Positions 23,337-29,681 of a stretch of DNA of 36,910 nt are shown here, one piece after another; within the stretch, counting starts at the first letter, position 1; every line of letters starts with the position of its first letter. The position numbers were made by a program, and so were the translations under genes. This DNA comes from Patescibacteria group bacterium (GTDB lineage Bacteria; Patescibacteriota; Patescibacteriia; UM-FILTER-42-10), in contig JAHJEX010000079.1 in assembly GCA_018825385.1 (NCBI GenBank), positions 1-36,910 of the forward strand, in the 5' to 3' direction. Under the pieces are notes generated by a model, which did no database searches, was not told where the DNA came from, and saw only the letters and a list, made by a program, of their open reading frames with translations.

Positions 23337-24995
23337 TCACATCTTCCTTGGAGCAGTCACTTTCATAAGCGAAAGAACGTTTTGGAGAGTTATCTGAGCT
23401 GCTCGTATCAGTTCTAATCGGCCCTCATTAATATTCCCTTCATCTATTACCTTGCACTGCGCATAAAATTCATGAAACTTTTTGGCTATTTCTATGGAAT
23501 AGAATGGCAGGCGATGCACTTCATAACTCTGACTGATTTCCTCGAGCAGATCGGGAAGCTTGATTAACTCTTTGGCCAAAATTAGTTCAGAAGGATGCTC
23601 CAATCCTGTTTTTACCTTTTTCAGTGAACCTTCTTCTTTTTTGAGCTTTTCCATTATACTACAAATCCTGGCATGAGCATATTGAACATAGAATACCGGA
23701 TTTTTACTAGACTTTTTTCTTGCTAGGCTTAGGTCAAAATCCATATGTGTTGAAACAGTATACATAAGGAAGAAGAATCTTACTACATCTACCCCCACTT
23801 CTTCTACCAGCTCTTCTAAAGTAATAAACGCTCCGCTTCGTTTCGACATTTTTACTTCATATCCACCCTCAATCAATCGAACAAACTGGACAAAAATTAC
23901 ATCTAGTCTATCTTCGTAACCAAGGGCTTTAAGTGCGGCTTTTAGTCGAGGTATTTCCCCATGGTGATCAGCTCCCAATATATTTATTTTTTTGGAATTA
24001 GTTTCATAATTGACCACGTGATGAGCTACGTCTGTCGCAAAATAGGTTGGGCTACCGTCGCTCTTTATTAGAACACGGTCTTTGTCATCACCAAACTCTG
24101 TTGATTTGAACCACAGTGCTCCGTCTTTTTCAAAAGTGTGCCCCTTTTCCTTTAATTGGCTAATTATTTTTTCAAATTTTCCTGAATCTATTAAAGATTG
24201 TTCAGAAAACCAAATATCATGCTTAATGTTCAATTTGTTTTCCAGAAAATCCTTTATCTGCTTCAACATCTTTTTCAAAACAGTCAGTTTGGTCTTTTCC
24301 TTTATTTCATCAAACTTTTGAATGCTATTCAATGTATAATTTCTCAAAACAAAGGACTTTGCAAGATCTTTTATATAATCACCTTTATAGCAATGCTCTG
24401 GATATGGAACAGATATTCCCTTGTGTTGAAGATATCTTCTTAGAACTGACTCTCCTAAAATATCAACCTGCTTACCAATATCATTTACATAATATTCCCT
24501 TTCAACCTGATAACCAATGTGATTAAGAATATTTGCGAGGGTGTCGCCAAGGAAAGCTCCTCTCCCATTGCCCACATGAAGAGGACCTGTTGGATTTGCA
24601 GAAATAAATTCTACCTGTATTTTTTTTCTATGGCCCGAATTACTTTTTCCATACTGTTCACCTTTTTTAATAATCATCTGCATTGCTTCACTTAACCAAG
24701 ATGACTTTAAGTAGAAATTGATAAATCCTGGCGATGCCAGTTCCACTTTTTCAATTATTTTATTGCCTTCAACTCTTTGTCGAATGCCTTTTACTAATTG
24801 ATCACCAATCTCTATAGGATCGCGCTGAAGAACAGCAGCAAGTTTTAAAGGCACGCTACTGGAATAGTCCCCGTATTGTTCAAGTTGAGGATATTCAATT
24901 TCGATTTCGGGAATTTCAAAAACTGGCAGCTCTTCTGTTTGTTGCTGCTCTATGATTTCTTCCCTTATAATATCTCGGATTTTATCTTTAATCAT
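23337..24995 (-). CDS. argS: Arginyl-tRNA synthetase
   Basis: 552 residues, full length, class Ia. Seen: an N-terminal additional domain (about 1-110) that recognises the tRNA D-loop, the HIGH motif as HVGN (140-143) within SANPTGPLHVGNGRG, a KMSK-type loop VKMSKRSGAF at about 378, and a helical DALR anticodon-binding C-terminus ending LSLMKVTAPRKM. A TATAAT at 25003-25008 places the transcription start at or next to the A of ATG 24995, so the mRNA is probably leaderless. Confidence 0.98.
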   Translation of the reverse strand: MIKDKIRDIIREEIIEQQQTEELPVFEIPEIEIEYPQLEQYGDYSSSVPLKLAAVLQRDPIEIGDQLVKGIRQRVEGNKIIEKVELASPGFINFYLKSSWLSEAMQMIIKKGEQYGKSNSGHRKKIQVEFISANPTGPLHVGNGRGAFLGDTLANILNHIGYQVEREYYVNDIGKQVDILGESVLRRYLQHKGISVPYPEHCYKGDYIKDLAKSFVLRNYTLNSIQKFDEIKEKTKLTVLKKMLKQIKDFLENKLNIKHDIWFSEQSLIDSGKFEKIISQLKEKGHTFEKDGALWFKSTEFGDDKDRVLIKSDGSPTYFATDVAHHVVNYETNSKKINILGADHHGEIPRLKAALKALGYEDRLDVIFVQFVRLIEGGYEVKMSKRSGAFITLEELVEEVGVDVVRFFFLMYTVSTHMDFDLSLARKKSSKNPVFYVQYAHARICSIMEKLKKEEGSLKKVKTGLEHPSELILAKELIKLPDLLEEISQSYEVHRLPFYSIEIAKKFHEFYAQCKVIDEGNINEGRLELIRAAQITLQNVLSLMKVTAPRKM

Positions 24996-25002
24996 CCATT
25001 AC

Positions 25003-25008
25003 ATTATA
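25003..25008 (-). promoter_or_regulatory. -10 box of argS
   Basis: Minus-strand TATAAT, 7 nt from the argS ATG; the -35 region is AT-rich and weak. Confidence 0.5.
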
Positions 25009-25071
25009 GCGCCTTTAGTGATAAATTAAAATGCTCTAAAGGGTAGGGGCCATGGTTTCCAAATAACCCTT

Positions 25072-25165
25072 GATCTGTAGGTAATACATTTACGTATCTC
25101 GCACGGCTTTTAGTAGTAGTATATGGATTCCGGATATCCGCCTACGGCTGATTCCGGAATGACAG
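25072..25165. repeat. 94-bp direct repeat, copy 1
   Basis: Matches copy 2 at 25886-25979 over the same 94-nt length, with the last 45 nt identical. The identical part contains ATTCCGG and CCGGAAT as inverted ends and finishes GAATGACAG. Confidence 0.8.
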
Positions 25166-25199
25166 TTTGAATATAAAGATGACAAGCACTCCCTATGTC

Positions 25200-25219
25200 A
25201 TTCCCGCGGAAGCGGGAAT
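25200..25219. repeat. Palindromic repeat ATTCCCGC/GCGGGAAT
   Basis: Perfect 8-bp stem with GGAA loop, preceded by GTC. The same ATTCCC...GGGAAT type is dispersed between genes in many bacteria. Confidence 0.7.
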
Positions 25220-25227
25220 CTAAAGTA

Positions 25228-25251
25228 TAAAAAAACAAGTTATCTAACTTG
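25228..25251 (-). terminator. Terminator of the asparaginase-like gene
   Basis: On the minus strand CAAGTT (25251-25246), loop AGAT, AACTTG (25241-25236), then seven T. Perfect intrinsic terminator about 30 nt after the stop codon. Confidence 0.8.
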
Positions 25252-25280
25252 AAATTCTTTGGAGCTCTATTATCAGGATG

Positions 25281-25820
25281 TTAGCCTATCGCCTTTTCCT
25301 CAAAAATGAGTTTATCAGCATCCTTGCGTATTGTTAGCGGATCCCAGTTTTTTCCATGCATACAAACTATCACACCACTAGGATGCGTATTGTATAAAGA
25401 TGATATTGAAGCACCAATATTTAATAATGCATCACTCCCAATCAGATTTAAAGGATACATGGAACCAGTAATAACAATACTTACGTTTTCCTTTATTTCC
25501 TTTGGCAATTTTTTCAATAAGAAAATTCCTGTTTCAGGCATAGTATAAGTTCCATGAGTAATCAAAAAATGACGTACATTTTTTTTATAATGCTTTAGTA
25601 TTATTTTTAATATCTTTTCTCGATCGGATTTATTAATTTTCCTACTATCCTTTTTACAAGCTATTTCCAAAGTATACTTACCACCAAATCTAAAAGACTC
25701 GGTAATATATTTAGAGATATCGGAAGCATCTGCAAAAATACCTGCTAATTTTCCGATTTCTTTATATTCTGGAGCATACCCCTCAATAGTTCCTCCAGCT
25801 GCAATATGTACGATCTTCAT
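25281..25820 (-). CDS. Single-domain asparaginase-like protein
   Basis: 179 residues from ATG 25820 (an ATG at 25826 is equally possible). It matches only the N-terminal domain of L-asparaginase: AAGGTIEG with the nucleophile-type Thr (residue 11 from this start), THGTYTMPETG, and VITGSMYPL...SDALLNIGASIS, ending near a TIRK stretch that could supply the Lys. Normal asparaginases are about 320-350 residues with a second domain, and the second motif is normally HGTDTM. Here the catalytic Asp is Tyr and the second domain is missing. The protein may be inactive or act on another substrate. It is monocistronic, with a -10 box at 25828-25833, its own terminator and 94-bp direct repeats on both sides. 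Confidence 0.78.
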   Translation of the reverse strand: MKIVHIAAGGTIEGYAPEYKEIGKLAGIFADASDISKYITESFRFGGKYTLEIACKKDSRKINKSDREKILKIILKHYKKNVRHFLITHGTYTMPETGIFLLKKLPKEIKENVSIVITGSMYPLNLIGSDALLNIGASISSLYNTHPSGVIVCMHGKNWDPLTIRKDADKLIFEEKAIG

Positions 25821-25827
25821 ACGCATG

Positions 25828-25833
25828 ATTATA
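25828..25833 (-). promoter_or_regulatory. -10 box of the asparaginase-like gene
   Basis: Minus-strand TATAAT; predicted start near 25821, essentially at ATG 25820, so leaderless. Confidence 0.45.
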
Positions 25834-25885
25834 ATCTAATAGTAAATTAATTATATCAGAAGCAGCTTATAAAGCAAAAACTCTT

Positions 25886-25979
25886 GATTTATAAGTAATA
25901 CGTTTACATGTCTCACACCTTTTCTAATAGTAGCATATGGATTCCGGATATCCGCCTACGGCTGATTCCGGAATGACAG
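25886..25979. repeat. 94-bp direct repeat, copy 2
   Basis: Same orientation as copy 1. The left half has diverged, while the right 45 nt (25935-25979) are identical. Confidence 0.8.
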
Positions 25980-25995
25980 CAGGGGGGTTGTAAAA

Positions 25996-26220
25996 TTGTC
26001 ATTCCGGGCGAAGACCCGGAATCTAGTATATTTCAACTATCAACGTGCGTATACGAAGCCGAGAAATCTTTTAGACTTCTCTACTGCGGTCGAAGTGACA
26101 GTTGGAAATATTGGAATAATAATCAAGAAACATTTCGCTGTCATGCTGAACTTGTTTCAGCATCCCCAAAGATTCTGAAATAAGCCCGTGTCGAGCACGG
26201 TCGAGACATTCAGAATGACA
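25996..26220. repeat. Island of GTCAT-ended palindromic repeats
   Basis: At least four different units follow one another. ATTCCGGG/CCCGGAAT (26001-26008/26015-26022). A unit ending CTTCTCTACTGCGGTCGAAGTGAC (last base about 26099; shown here as a whole only to fix its place). ATGCTGAA/TTCAGCAT (26043-equivalent at 26143-26150/26156-26163). ATTCTGAA/TTCAGAAT (26172-26179/26209-26216). Outer ends read GTCAT or ATGAC/GTGAC. No gene is supported here; the short frame across it is translated repeat sequence. Confidence 0.7.
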
Positions 26221-26365
26221 ACCAAAATAGAGACTCGCAAGAGCAATAAATAGAGCTAAAGAGTTTTCTGGAGGACTGAAACCTATACTTTAAATATATT
26301 AACCCTTCGATGCGTCCCTCGATTAAACTCGGGACTTACTCAGGGAATATTAGTGGAACACCTGA
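26221..26365. other. Non-coding spacer before smpB
   Basis: No gene seen. One further palindrome, GTCCC/GGGAC with a CTCGATTAAACTC centre, lies near 26312-26333 and belongs with the repeat types to its left. Confidence 0.5.
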
Positions 26366-26394
26366 TTGACCTGACAGCAAATGTACTGTATCAT
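26366..26394 (+). promoter_or_regulatory. Promoter of smpB and tmRNA
   Basis: TTGACC (26366-26371), 17-nt spacer, TATCAT (26389-26394). Start near 26401, a 45-nt leader to the smpB ATG. Confidence 0.7.
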
Positions 26395-26444
26395 GCCGTA
26401 TCGCCATTTGAGGCCGACAATGCTAATATTACTATAGAAATATC

Positions 26445-26903
26445 ATGAAAATCATAGCAAAAAATAAGCGCGCTTATTTCGACTACCATGTATTGGACAA
26501 TTGGGAGGCGGGGTTAGTTTTAACCGGAGCAGAAGTAAAATCAGTGAAGGCAGGGCACATAAATCTCAAAGGAAGTTATGTATCATTAATTGATATCGTA
26601 CCCAAAATAGTAAACTGTCATATAGCCTCATATAAACATGCCAAGTCCGCACAAAAAGATTATGACCCAATGCGTCCCAGAAGACTGCTGTTGAACAAAA
26701 AAGAGGTTTCCTCGCTTATTGGATTATTACAGCAAAAAGGCTTGACATTACTCCCTCTCTCTGTTTATACTAAGAACGGATTTGTAAAAGTTGAACTTGG
26801 TTTATGTAGGGGGAAAAAGAAGCATGACAAACGCGAGATCCTCAAGAAAAAGGCGACAGATAGAGAAATCGCACAAACTATACGCAACAAAACAAGTCAA
26901 TAA
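26445..26903 (+). CDS. smpB: SsrA-binding protein SmpB
   Basis: 152 residues, the usual length. SmpB binds the tRNA-like part of tmRNA and brings it to stalled ribosomes for trans-translation. Family marks are KNKRAYFDYHVLDNWEAGLVLTGAEVKS at the N-terminus, IASYKHA and YDPMRPRRLLLNKKE in the middle, and a basic tail (KKKHDKREILKKKATDREI). The tmRNA gene starts 7 nt after the stop codon, so the two partners are on one transcript. Confidence 0.97.
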   Translation: MKIIAKNKRAYFDYHVLDNWEAGLVLTGAEVKSVKAGHINLKGSYVSLIDIVPKIVNCHIASYKHAKSAQKDYDPMRPRRLLLNKKEVSSLIGLLQQKGLTLLPLSVYTKNGFVKVELGLCRGKKKHDKREILKKKATDREIAQTIRNKTSQ

Positions 26904-26910
26904 ACATCAT

Positions 26911-27303
26911 GGGGATGTTACATAATCGATAGTAAGTTCATTATAACACCTGCAAATCGGAGCTCTAGAATCTCCGTTATCAATTCTAGACCAATCATAA
27001 ATGCCAAATCATTTATGTCTAAAGTAAAGACCGCTTTTGCGTCTCTTTCTTTAGCACCTGCAGTAGCCTAAAACCTACTTGCCATCCGTCTTACTGATGC
27101 TCGATAGGTAAATAACGGGTGCCACAATTTCGAGATTACTGATCTCAGGCAACTCCAACTGGATCAGGACATCAAACTTGGAGTCAGATACTTACGGTTC
27201 TGTTTGCTCTATACGTAAGTATTTAAATTTAGAGCAAACTAAATTTGTAGAAGGTTTTATGGTTTCTTGCTAGACAGGGGTGAAAAGCCCCTCATCTCCA
27301 CCA
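26911..27303 (+). ncRNA. ssrA: tmRNA (transfer-messenger RNA)
   Basis: 393 nt. The 5' GGGGATG (26911-26917) pairs with CATCTCC before the encoded ACCA end (27293-27303), making the tRNA-like acceptor. The tag frame runs GCC (27003) to TAA (27069-27071) and reads AKSFMSKVKTAFASLSLAPAVA, with a small hydrophobic APAVA end suited to proteolysis; an Asn codon just before could also be the resume codon. The T-arm is AGGGG/CCCCT, but its loop is TGAAAAG, not the usual TTCRANY. The position directly after smpB supports the call. It rescues stalled ribosomes and tags the peptide for degradation. Confidence 0.93.
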
Positions 27304-27329
27304 GTGCATTTTCTTCGAAAATGCACTGG
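27301..27329 (+). other. Perfect hairpin joined to the tmRNA 3' end
   Basis: CCAGTGCATTTTC (27301-27313), loop TTC, GAAAATGCACTGG (27317-27329): 13 bp without mismatch. It starts with the CCA of the tmRNA and lacks a T run, so it looks like a 3' processing signal or a factor site more than a classic terminator. Confidence 0.7.
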
Positions 27330-27893
27330 TGCACCAAAAGAAAATTAATAAATACCATTATTTACAAAAAATTCAATAAACCCATCGACCGGGGCCAAAG
27401 AAAAAACAAACAAATAAGAGCCTCGGAAGTTCTCTTAATAGACGAACATGGAAATAAACTGGGAACCGTAGCAATTGAAGAAGCCCAACAAATGGCTTTG
27501 GATCAGGGCATAGATCTCGTTGAAGTTTCAACGGGTACCACCCCACCGGTTTGCAAATTGGTCGATTTCGGTAAATACCAGTATCGAAAAGATAAAGCTG
27601 AGCGTAAGCAAAAAGCAAAGCAGAAGAAGATAGAGATAAAAGGAATAAGGCTTACCTTGAAAATTGGCAAACACGACATAGAAGTCAGGCTTAAACGAGC
27701 AGCAAAATTTCTGGAACAAGGAGACAAGGTGAAAATTGAAATGCTGTTGAGAGGAAGAGAAAAAGCTCACTTTAATTTAGCAAAGGAAATATTTCAAAAT
27801 TTTCATGAAAGTTTGGGTGAAGATATTCATATTGAACAGCCTGTTACTAGAAAAGGGGCCAAACTGATTAGTATCGTTGCAAAGAAAAAATAA
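27321..27893 (+). CDS. infC: Translation initiation factor IF-3
   Basis: IF-3 prevents subunit joining and proofreads start codons. Family marks are the N-domain KNKQIRASEVLLIDEHGNKLG, the linker VCKLVDFGKYQYRKDKAERKQKAKQ, and the C-domain IKGIRLTLKIGKHDIEVRLKRAAKFLEQGDKVKI, ending with ISIVAKKK. The start is uncertain. The frame is open into the tmRNA gene (ATG 27267). ATG 27321 lies inside the 13-bp hairpin and has no Shine-Dalgarno. ATT at 27357 or 27360 would give a normal N-terminus of the kind seen in E. coli infC, which starts with AUU and is autoregulated. ATG 27321 (190 residues) is given as a compromise. First of infC-rpmI-rplT. Confidence 0.9.
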   Translation: MHWCTKRKLINTIIYKKFNKPIDRGQRKNKQIRASEVLLIDEHGNKLGTVAIEEAQQMALDQGIDLVEVSTGTTPPVCKLVDFGKYQYRKDKAERKQKAKQKKIEIKGIRLTLKIGKHDIEVRLKRAAKFLEQGDKVKIEMLLRGREKAHFNLAKEIFQNFHESLGEDIHIEQPVTRKGAKLISIVAKKK

Positions 27894-28004
27894 ATAGTAA
27901 GTGATAAGTAACTTGTAACTGACAATCAGAAACAAAGTGTCCTGAGACATTACCCCAATTACTTGTTACATATTACCAATTACCAAATATTAGAAAGGAA
28001 AAAA

Positions 28005-28223
28005 ATGCCGAAACTCAAAACTCATAAAGCAACCGCAAAAAGAATTAGACTTTCCAAGCCTAGCAAGAAGAAGAAAGGCTCTGCTAAGATGATTCAGCGT
28101 ACCTCAGGACAAGATCATTTCAATGCTCGTGAACCAGGTAAAGTGACTACGAACAAGCGTAGAGACAGACAGATAAGCAAAAGTAACGAAAAATCAGTAA
28201 AAAAACTGATTCCCTATCGCTAG
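28005..28223 (+). CDS. rpmI: Ribosomal protein bL35
   Basis: 72 residues from ATG 28005, set by AAAGGA 6 nt upstream. The protein begins MPKLKTHKATAKRI and is Lys/Arg-rich with the bL35 pattern KTHKATAKR...KP. It lies between infC and rplT, the standard bacterial order, in which L20 commonly represses the operon; no L20-binding structure was identified here. Confidence 0.95.
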   Translation: MPKLKTHKATAKRIRLSKPSKKKKGSAKMIQRTSGQDHFNAREPGKVTTNKRRDRQISKSNEKSVKKLIPYR

Positions 28224-28252
28224 ACTTTATAAACTATAACTAATATAAAATA

Positions 28253-28639
28253 ATGCCGAGAGTAAAAAGAGGCACCACTCACGTAAAAAGACGAAAGAGT
28301 CTTCTAAAGCGTACAAAGGGTTACAAGTGGGGCCGCAAGAACAAGATAAAAGAAGCAAAGACAGCTGTTTTGAAAGCTGGTGCCCATGCATACCGCGATC
28401 GACGTACTAAAAAAAGAACAGCACGAAGCCTTTGGCAAATTCGAATTAATGCTGCAGTACGAGAAGAGGGAATAACATATTCTAAATTCATTGACCTCCT
28501 AAAGAAGTCAAAAGTGGAAGTTGATCGTAAAATTCTTTCTGACCTTGCTCAAAATAACCCCGAAGTCTTCAAGGCCATAGTAGCAGCAGTAAACCCCGTT
28601 ACCTCCCCTACCAAAAAACTAAATTCTGCTCAGAAATAA
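28253..28639 (+). CDS. rplT: Ribosomal protein bL20
   Basis: 128 residues. Typical MPRVKRGTTHVKRRKSLLKRTKGY start and the central AYRDRRTKKRTARSLWQIRINAAVRE. bL20 binds 23S rRNA early in assembly of the large subunit. It starts 29 nt after rpmI. The last ten or so residues (SPTKKLNSAQK) extend a little past the common end of the family. A terminator follows after about 90 nt. Confidence 0.97.
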   Translation: MPRVKRGTTHVKRRKSLLKRTKGYKWGRKNKIKEAKTAVLKAGAHAYRDRRTKKRTARSLWQIRINAAVREEGITYSKFIDLLKKSKVEVDRKILSDLAQNNPEVFKAIVAAVNPVTSPTKKLNSAQK

Positions 28640-28726
28640 TTCTATTCCGTCGTTCATCCCCAGCGAATACTAGAGCTTTCTGGGAGTAAGCAGATTGAAC
28701 AAATAATTCTAAAATTCAAAGAAACT

Positions 28727-28761
28727 AAAAAATCCGCAAGCCGGCGGACGGGGGATTTTTT
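28727..28761. terminator. Bidirectional terminator after rplT
   Basis: AAAAAATCC (28727-28735) pairs with GGATTTTTT (28753-28761), with an inner CCGC/GCGG stem possible. A and T tracts are part of the stem, so it can act for rplT and for the convergent VanZ gene. Confidence 0.75.
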
Positions 28762-28771
28762 GATATATAGA

Positions 28772-29188
28772 CTACCAGCGTTTGCGATCGTATAAAAAGG
28801 TTCCTAACACTATCCCAATAGAATCAATACCAACATCCCACAAAGAACCACTTCTGCCCGGCACAAACACTTGGTGAAATTCATCAGAGAGTGCATATAG
28901 CAGTGTGACTAATATACCAGCTGCAATAATTTCTCTATACAACATGTTTTGTTGTGAAGCCTTTCCTGTTCTCAGGTCCTTTTTAATTTCTTCATTATTA
29001 AAAAACATACGCAGAATAAGGATTGCCAATAATCCATATTCAACAATATGAGCTATTTTCCTTAAAACAAGGTCTAGGTTACTAGAAAAACCACTCCTCA
29101 AATCAGGTACAGATGAAAAGTAAAAAATAAGTACCACCAGCAGAAGAGGCGGAAGATAATAATAAATGAATGTTTTGTATCTATTCAT
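28772..29188 (-). CDS. VanZ-like membrane protein
   Basis: 138 residues from ATG 29188. The frame is open to 29308, but the promoter at 29201-29228 and the start of similarity decide for MNRYKTF. Four membrane segments. Family marks are YFSSVPDLRSG, KIAHIVEYGLLAILILR, and the final ALSDEFHQVFVPGRSGSLWDVGIDSIGIVLG, typical of VanZ-like (teicoplanin-resistance-type) proteins. Their molecular role is unknown; many occur in bacteria without glycopeptide resistance. Confidence 0.9.
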   Translation of the reverse strand: MNRYKTFIYYYLPPLLLVVLIFYFSSVPDLRSGFSSNLDLVLRKIAHIVEYGLLAILILRMFFNNEEIKKDLRTGKASQQNMLYREIIAAGILVTLLYALSDEFHQVFVPGRSGSLWDVGIDSIGIVLGTFLYDRKRW

Positions 29189-29200
29189 AACAATGAGTTC

Positions 29201-29228
29201 ATTATAAATCAACACCATAATAATGCAA
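29201..29228 (-). promoter_or_regulatory. Promoter of the VanZ-like gene
   Basis: Minus-strand TTGCAT (29228-29223), 16-nt spacer, TATAAT (29206-29201); leader only about 5 nt. Confidence 0.6.
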
Positions 29229-29301
29229 GCTTTTTGGCTAATTGTAGCCAAAACTATTACCATATATTTTGATCCACACACTTCTTTAGAAGTATTAGGG
29301 G

Positions 29302-29330
29302 TTGACAAAATGTTGATTTAGGGATACACT
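29302..29330 (+). promoter_or_regulatory. Strong promoter of the GC-rich LysM gene
   Basis: TTGACA (29302-29307), exactly 17 nt, TACACT (29325-29330). Predicted start near 29337. Confidence 0.8.
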
Positions 29331-29336
29331 GCTTGG

Positions 29337-29681
29337 TTAACAATTAAATAGGATAGACTCCTGCGTACCGTTTTTACGGCACTTCGGAGTCCGAGGGAGA
29401 GAGAAAGTGAAGTCAAAGTGACCTTGCGTTTGGATAGTGCAACCCCAATGAGTGTATCAGTATTCAGACGTAAGGCCTTTTTCTTCGGATAATTTGAAGA
29501 AGCAATGCCAGCTTGGCGTGAATATGCAGTGAAGGATCATATTTTCCCGTCTTCCCAATAGTGCTTAATTGATAGGCGTTGAGCACTGGTGGGAGGATGC
29601 ACCTTTGTTAAGCATTATGCTTTTCCTCCCAGTTCGACGTTCGTTGGACTGATCGTATTCCCATTTCAAGGAGGTGCCATA
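29337..29681 (+). promoter_or_regulatory. Long structured 5' leader of the LysM gene
   Basis: About 345 nt without a credible gene. Pairings visible: GACTCC/GGAGTC near 29364-29400 enclosing a TACCG/ACGG(C) stem; TTCTTC/GAAGAA near 29481-29505; AGTGCT/AGCACT near 29562-29587; GGGAGGA (29591-29597) with TCCTCCC (29624-29630), holding AGCAT/ATGCT. A perfect Shine-Dalgarno AAGGAGGTG (29668-29676) follows. No known riboswitch class recognised. Confidence 0.5.

Noticed and set aside
25996-26178. 60-residue open frame
   Set aside because: It runs through the palindromic repeat island; the product is translated repeat sequence.
27267-27320. infC start at ATG 27267
   Set aside because: It lies inside the tmRNA 3' end, and the extra residues are not like IF-3.
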